Below are positions 5,431-8,949 of a stretch of 8,949 nt of DNA, piece by piece. Each line of letters opens with the position of its first letter. The first letter of the stretch is position 1. The notes under the pieces are model-generated. The model worked only from the letters and a program-made list of their open reading frames with translations. It did no database searches and was not told the origin of the DNA. The DNA comes from Leptotrichiaceae bacterium (GTDB lineage Bacteria; Fusobacteriota; Fusobacteriia; Fusobacteriales; Leptotrichiaceae), in the NCBI GenBank assembly GCA_030532815.1, contig JAUNKI010000050.1:1-8949 (forward strand). The letters run 5' to 3'. A program made the translations under genes and the position numbers.

Positions 5431-7206
5431 CTAATATTTAAAAATTACATTTGCAGAATCAGGCTTTTCCAATTCTTTCTTTTCTTTCAGATATTCAATA
5501 AACGCAGTTTCAACACCTAAATAAGTATTCACTCCCGGTCTTTCGGCACTCACTTTTCCGAATGTGGTATATCCGTCTTTTCCTGCTGCTATGTAAGAGT
5601 TTGTCCCAACACTGTATGTTCTTTTCATATCTATAAGAACCCATTTATTCGCTTTTTTATCAAATACTTCCACTTTTTTAACTCTTGTTCCCAGACTTCC
5701 CTCTTTGGATGCTTCATATCTTATTCCCGCACCGTAAGGGAATGCTCCTGAAGAGCCTCCTTCAAAAACGAAATTCAACGCATCTTCTATTACCTGTTTT
5801 ATTTCAGCTCCCGACATTTTCAGCACATAAATTGTATTTGAAGTAAATGGCAACAGAGTATAGACATTATCATAGGAAAATTCTCCGGGATTTAAGCTTA
5901 TTCTTACTCCTCCTGAATTAAGTATAACAAGATCAATATCTCCTGTTCCCATATTTTTAAGTTTATGTAAAACTGATTCGGAAACAAGTCTTGTAGCTAT
6001 GGAACCTTGAGGATTCTTATCGTTAGGAATTCTGTTTGCAGAACCTCCCGGTATTTCCTCCTTAATTTTTCCTACCATTTTCTTTCCTAATTCATTTTTT
6101 TCATTTTTATATCTTTCCAGCACTTTTTTTGAATTTGCTTCTTCTTTTACAAATTTCAAATCTTTACGGCTGTTTACATATTTTATGACATCTTCTTTTT
6201 CTTTTCCTTCAAGCTTGTATACTTCACCTTTTTCATTTTTTCTTTCAAATAAGTCATCTCCCAATATTATTGAAGGATTTGCCTCAATTTTCGTAATTAC
6301 TCCTTTTTCGTCAAATCCGACTTTCAGATTTCCTACGAGATAGGAATAATTCCATGCCTCTGCAACATAGACAGGCTCTCCTGCAGGAGACATAACTTTT
6401 TTAGGATATTCTGCGACCGGCTTTAATCCGTACTCTTTAAAACCTTCACCTAATAAATAATGGGTATCCCCCGTAATTATAATATCTACTCCTGATACTT
6501 TCTGAGCTATTTCAAGATTTTTCTCATATCCTGCATGAGATAAAAATATAATTTTGTTAATTCCTTTTGCTTCCAGTTCTTTTACCATTTTCTGAGCAGT
6601 TTCAACTTCATCAAAAAATTTAATATCTTTTCCCGGACTTGAAGACTGTACTGTTTTCCCGACTACATCAAGACCGACTATCGCAACATCCTGTCCGCCT
6701 ATTTTCTTTATTATATACGGTTTCCATTTCCCTTCAAGGATACTTCCCTTATCGGGAACTACATTTGCCGAAACTACAGGTATTTTCAGTTCATCAAGAA
6801 AATCCTTCAATACTTTGTTTCCATCGTCAAATTCATGGTTTCCCAATGAAAACAGATCAAACTTACCTGCATTCATCAACGCTGCATCCGCTTTTCCTTT
6901 AAATAAAGTATAATAAAGAGTTCCCGATAATGCGTCTCCTGCATGAAGTACCAGATTATTCTTACCGTTTTTCATAAGTTCGGATATTCTCTGATTCATT
7001 CTCGGAAATCCTCCCACATGGACAGTAGTTTTCTTACCGTCTAAAACCAGATCCATTTTCTCTTCTTCCAAATGGGAATGATGATCATTTACATGAATAA
7101 TATTTATTTCCAGTCCTCTCCCTTTTGAAGTGGCTGTTTTTTTAGCCGGTTTTGCAAAAGCCGTCATACTCATAGCTATAGTAGCCAGTATAAGTAATTT
7201 TTTCAT
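5431..7206 (-). CDS. nadN: NadN-like periplasmic NAD pyrophosphatase/5'-nucleotidase
   Basis: This exported enzyme of the UshA/5'-nucleotidase family most resembles Haemophilus influenzae NadN, which hydrolyses external NAD to NMN and then to nicotinamide riboside for uptake. A signal peptide ends TAFA (cleavage after 18). Metal-site motifs are NDHHSH (D41, H43), AGD (D91), GNHE (122-125), SHAG (H224) and GDTH (246-249). The C-terminal substrate domain has PGGSANRIPN (386-395), GGVR (432-435), LPFTSN (452-457) and GAFPYGAGIRYE (487-498); the first and last are ones I recall as characteristic of NadN. Its 591 aa is close to the Haemophilus enzyme. The ATG has AAGGAGG 4 nt upstream. It is likely to head the operon with mazG, the cpdB-like gene and the unknown exported gene. 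A general 5'-nucleotidase role is the alternative. The NadN similarity is from memory and not aligned. Confidence 0.87.
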   Translation of the reverse strand: MKKLLILATIAMSMTAFAKPAKKTATSKGRGLEINIIHVNDHHSHLEEEKMDLVLDGKKTTVHVGGFPRMNQRISELMKNGKNNLVLHAGDALSGTLYYTLFKGKADAALMNAGKFDLFSLGNHEFDDGNKVLKDFLDELKIPVVSANVVPDKGSILEGKWKPYIIKKIGGQDVAIVGLDVVGKTVQSSSPGKDIKFFDEVETAQKMVKELEAKGINKIIFLSHAGYEKNLEIAQKVSGVDIIITGDTHYLLGEGFKEYGLKPVAEYPKKVMSPAGEPVYVAEAWNYSYLVGNLKVGFDEKGVITKIEANPSIILGDDLFERKNEKGEVYKLEGKEKEDVIKYVNSRKDLKFVKEEANSKKVLERYKNEKNELGKKMVGKIKEEIPGGSANRIPNDKNPQGSIATRLVSESVLHKLKNMGTGDIDLVILNSGGVRISLNPGEFSYDNVYTLLPFTSNTIYVLKMSGAEIKQVIEDALNFVFEGGSSGAFPYGAGIRYEASKEGSLGTRVKKVEVFDKKANKWVLIDMKRTYSVGTNSYIAAGKDGYTTFGKVSAERPGVNTYLGVETAFIEYLKEKKELEKPDSANVIFKY

Positions 7207-7231
7207 GATTCCTCCTTAAATTTTAATTATG

Positions 7232-7255
7232 TAATGACTGTTTTTTATGTCATTA
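7232..7255. repeat. Inverted repeat in the nadN leader
   Basis: TAATGAC (7232-7238) and GTCATTA (7249-7255) are perfect inverted arms around 10 bp. They sit between the predicted nadN transcription start (about 7260) and its ribosome binding site. They could be an operator just downstream of the start or a leader hairpin; no T-run follows on the minus strand. Confidence 0.4.
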
Positions 7256-7266
7256 TTTTTCATTAA

Positions 7267-7295
7267 AGTATACCCCGATTTTGAAAAAAAGCCAG
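7267..7295 (-). promoter_or_regulatory. Candidate promoter for the nadN operon
   Basis: On the minus strand, CTGGCT (7295-7290) and TATACT (7272-7267) are 17 bp apart. The -10 matches consensus at five of six positions; the -35 is weak at three of six. The predicted start near 7260 leaves a leader of about 55 nt. It lies downstream of the pgk 3' structure, which supports separate initiation of nadN. Confidence 0.5.
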
Positions 7296-7352
7296 AAAAA
7301 TTTTATTTGTATTTATTTAAGACCTTTTCATGAATTTTCCATACAGTACATT

Positions 7353-7484
7353 AAAAAAGTTATCTCAAACAAGGGCACGAATGCCCTTCTATCCGGTATT
7401 ATTTCCTAATTACTGTAATTTTCAATATAACAGTAAAATTTCTGTCGGATAAAAACCGTTTTCCATATTTGAGACAACTGTTTA
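7353..7484 (-). terminator. Branched structured 3' end and terminator of pgk
   Basis: Starting about 6 nt after the pgk stop, the minus-strand RNA can form a three-way junction. A closing stem pairs 7479-7467 with 7358-7370, 13 bp including two G-U wobbles. A second arm pairs 7452-7446 with 7389-7395 and carries an inner hairpin TTACTGT/ACAGTAA (7436-7430 with 7416-7410). A third arm AAGGGCA/TGCCCTT (7388-7382 with 7377-7371) has a TTCG loop. The closing stem runs into six T (7358-7353), as in an intrinsic terminator. On the plus strand the two wobbles become A-C mismatches, so the structure fits the pgk strand. It is much longer than an ordinary terminator, so a released 3' small RNA or a dispersed repeat are alternatives. 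Confidence 0.6.
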
Positions 7485-7489
7485 TTTAT

Positions 7490-8716
7490 CTATTTACAAC
7501 CACATCCGCAAGATTCTTTTTCGGAAATTGCCACTACTCCCGGAAGTTCCTTTCCTTCAAGATATTCAAGGGAAGCTCCTCCGCCTGTGGAAATATGTGA
7601 AAATTTTTCAGCATATCCCAATTGAATTGCCGCTGCTGCCGAATCTCCTCCACCGATAATTGTTTTGGCATCTTTCAGTTCAGCTATTGCCTCACATACT
7701 CCGATAGTTCCTTTGGCAAAATTCGACATTTCAAACACTCCCATAGGTCCGTTCCATACTACTGTTTTAGCACCTTTCAGCTTATCTTCAAATAATTTTA
7801 TGGATTCAGCACCTATATCAAGACCCATCCATCCATCTTCAATATTATCTACGGAAACCGTCTTGAATTCAGTATCATTTTTAAACTCTTTCGTTACAAC
7901 CGTATCAATAGGCAGTACAAGTTCCACGCTTTTTTCTTTTGCTTTTTCAATTAATGATTTTGCAAGTTCCACTTTGTCTTCTTCAAGTAATGAAGAACCT
8001 GTATTTTTCCCCAAAGCCTTAAGGAATGTAAACATCATTCCCCCACCGATAATTACTTTATCTGCTTTGTCAAGTAAATTTTCAATAACTCCGATTTTGT
8101 CGGAAACTTTTGCTCCCCCTAAAATAGCAACAAAAGGTCTTGCAGGATTGTCGACTGCTCCTCCGATAAATTCTATCTCCTTCTGCATAAGAAATCCTGC
8201 TGCGGATTCAGCAATGTTTGAAGAAATCCCTACATTTGAGGCATGTGCTCTATGAGCAGTTCCAAACGCATCATTTACAAAGACATCTCCCAGTGACGCC
8301 CAATATTTACCCAAGTCAGAATCATTTTTGGATTCTTTCTTTCCATCCAAATCCTCGTATCTCGTATTTTCAAACATTAAAATTTCTCCGTCTTTTAATT
8401 CATTAATTGCAGCTTCCAATACTGCACCTCTTGTTTCCGGAATAAATTTTACAGTTTTCCCCAATGCTTCCTCCAATCTTTTGGCAACCGGAGCTAAAGT
8501 AGTTTTTGCTTTATCTTCTTCAGCTTTAACTCTTCCGAGATGAGAAAATGCTATTACTTTTCCTCCATTGTCCAAAATATGGTTTAATGTAGGTAAAGCT
8601 GCTTTTATTCTGTTATCGTCAGTGATTACGCCTTCTTTAATAGGCACATTGAAATCAACTCTTACTAATACTTTTTTCCCTTTTACGTCTAAATCTTTTA
8701 ATGTCTTTTTAGCCAT
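7490..8716 (-). CDS. pgk: Phosphoglycerate kinase with Cys-rich C-terminal tail
   Basis: This cytosolic glycolytic enzyme transfers phosphate from 1,3-bisphosphoglycerate to ADP, giving 3-phosphoglycerate and ATP. Both lobes are complete: VRVDFNVP (18-25), DDNR (33-36), HLGR (59-62), FENTRYE (115-121) and HRAHAS (155-160) for phosphoglycerate, then GGAKVSDK (200-207), WNGPMGVFE (321-329), GGGDSAA (355-361) and TGGGA (377-381) for the nucleotide. The family normally ends soon after LPGV (391-394). This protein has a further tail ending ESCGCGCK, with Cys at 403, 405 and 407. The ATG has TAGGAGGA with 5-nt spacing, and a strong promoter lies just upstream. No other glycolytic gene is adjacent in the window. 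The stop is TAG. Confidence 0.98.
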   Translation of the reverse strand: MAKKTLKDLDVKGKKVLVRVDFNVPIKEGVITDDNRIKAALPTLNHILDNGGKVIAFSHLGRVKAEEDKAKTTLAPVAKRLEEALGKTVKFIPETRGAVLEAAINELKDGEILMFENTRYEDLDGKKESKNDSDLGKYWASLGDVFVNDAFGTAHRAHASNVGISSNIAESAAGFLMQKEIEFIGGAVDNPARPFVAILGGAKVSDKIGVIENLLDKADKVIIGGGMMFTFLKALGKNTGSSLLEEDKVELAKSLIEKAKEKSVELVLPIDTVVTKEFKNDTEFKTVSVDNIEDGWMGLDIGAESIKLFEDKLKGAKTVVWNGPMGVFEMSNFAKGTIGVCEAIAELKDAKTIIGGGDSAAAAIQLGYAEKFSHISTGGGASLEYLEGKELPGVVAISEKESCGCGCK

Positions 8717-8759
8717 TGCTTCCTCCTAAATAAAATTATTTTTTTCTCTATTCATTGGA

Positions 8760-8788
8760 ATTATAGCATTGTTTAGGGGTATTTTCAA
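8760..8788 (-). promoter_or_regulatory. Strong sigma70-type promoter of pgk
   Basis: On the minus strand, TTGAAA (8788-8783) and TATAAT (8765-8760) are separated by exactly 17 bp, and TGC directly precedes the -10, giving an extended -10. A start near 8753 leaves a leader of about 37 nt before the ATG. This is the best promoter in the window, as expected for a highly expressed glycolytic gene. Confidence 0.85.
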
Positions 8789-8949
8789 GAGATATTTCAA
8801 TATGTAAAATAAAATTCCCGTAAAATGGTGAATATATAATTTTCTGTATTTGTATTCCTTTTTCCGACCTCATATTAAAACCTTTATTTTACTTACACTT
8901 TTTTCCTATCTATAAATTACTTTATATTTCTGAATATTTACGCTGAATA
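8789..8949. other. AT-rich edge region, nothing identified
   Basis: No gene, terminator or convincing repeat is visible upstream of the pgk promoter. A short open minus-strand frame of 13 codons runs from the window edge to a TAG at 8908-8906 and could be the end of an upstream gene, but it is too short to judge. Confidence 0.4.

Noticed and set aside
5414..5442. Possible mazG promoter TTTAAA-17-TATACA on the minus strand
   Set aside because: Both boxes match only four of six positions and the -10 lies inside the stronger hairpin; co-transcription with nadN is simpler.
7238..7253. PHO-box-like CTGTTTT and ATGTCAT near nadN, attractive for a phosphate-releasing enzyme
   Set aside because: The repeats are 9 bp apart instead of the 11-bp period and the first copy is poor.
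7359..7478. Inverted ends containing GTTTGAGA, considered as a CRISPR repeat/tracr-like element or a MITE
   Set aside because: Only one copy, no spacers, no cas gene, no target-site duplication; the wobble pattern and T-run fit an RNA terminator structure better.
7665..8255. Long open frame on the plus strand opposite pgk
   Set aside because: It is antisense to conserved pgk coding sequence, has Ser/Ile/Thr-rich low-information composition and no good ribosome binding site.
8835..8840. Plus-strand TATAAT near the right edge
   Set aside because: No -35 partner and no plus-strand gene downstream within the window.

Overview
The window comes from a very AT-rich bacterium with a diderm (two-membrane) envelope. 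It encodes two Sec-exported nucleotidases, a probable lysozyme-inhibitor lipoprotein, and genes with strong AGGAGG-type ribosome binding sites. Low GC, diderm export and the general protein style suggest Fusobacteriota, plausibly Leptotrichia or a relative. That assignment is an inference from style; there is no rRNA or other marker here.

Layout. Positions 1-195 hold a perfect 12-bp hairpin with a T-run (probable terminator of an upstream gene) and a weak promoter. The plus-strand pair cysK (196-1107) and cysE (1153-1701) follows: O-acetylserine sulfhydrylase and serine acetyltransferase, the last two steps of cysteine synthesis. Positions 1702-1978 are a convergent intergenic region ending in two related GC-rich hairpins. 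Every other gene is on the minus strand. In transcription order they are pgk (8716-7490, phosphoglycerate kinase with a Cys-rich tail), a NadN-like NAD/5'-nucleotidase (7206-5431), a MazG-like NTP pyrophosphohydrolase (5358-4945), a CpdB-like cyclic phosphodiesterase/3'-nucleotidase (4948-3206), an exported protein of unknown function (3151-2591), and a lipoprotein with a Met-rich linker and an MliC-type lysozyme-inhibitor domain (2428-1979).

How the genes work together. pgk has a near-consensus promoter and a long branched 3' structure ending in a T-run, so it is probably its own transcription unit. nadN has a separate promoter and is likely to start a nadN-mazG-cpdB-unknown operon; mazG and cpdB overlap by ATGA. 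The two exported enzymes would strip external NAD, nucleotides and 2',3'-cyclic nucleotides to nucleosides plus phosphate. The MazG-like enzyme would act on NTPs in the cytosol. The lipoprotein gene has a candidate -10 of its own and a clear terminator.

I see no CRISPR array, insertion sequence, tRNA, rRNA or classical defence system. The least ordinary signals are the roughly 130-nt branched RNA structure downstream of pgk, whose imperfect pairs are G-U wobbles only on the pgk strand; the hairpin abutting the mazG Shine-Dalgarno; the Met-rich MliC lipoprotein; the CGCGC tail of PGK; and a possible ATT start for cysE.
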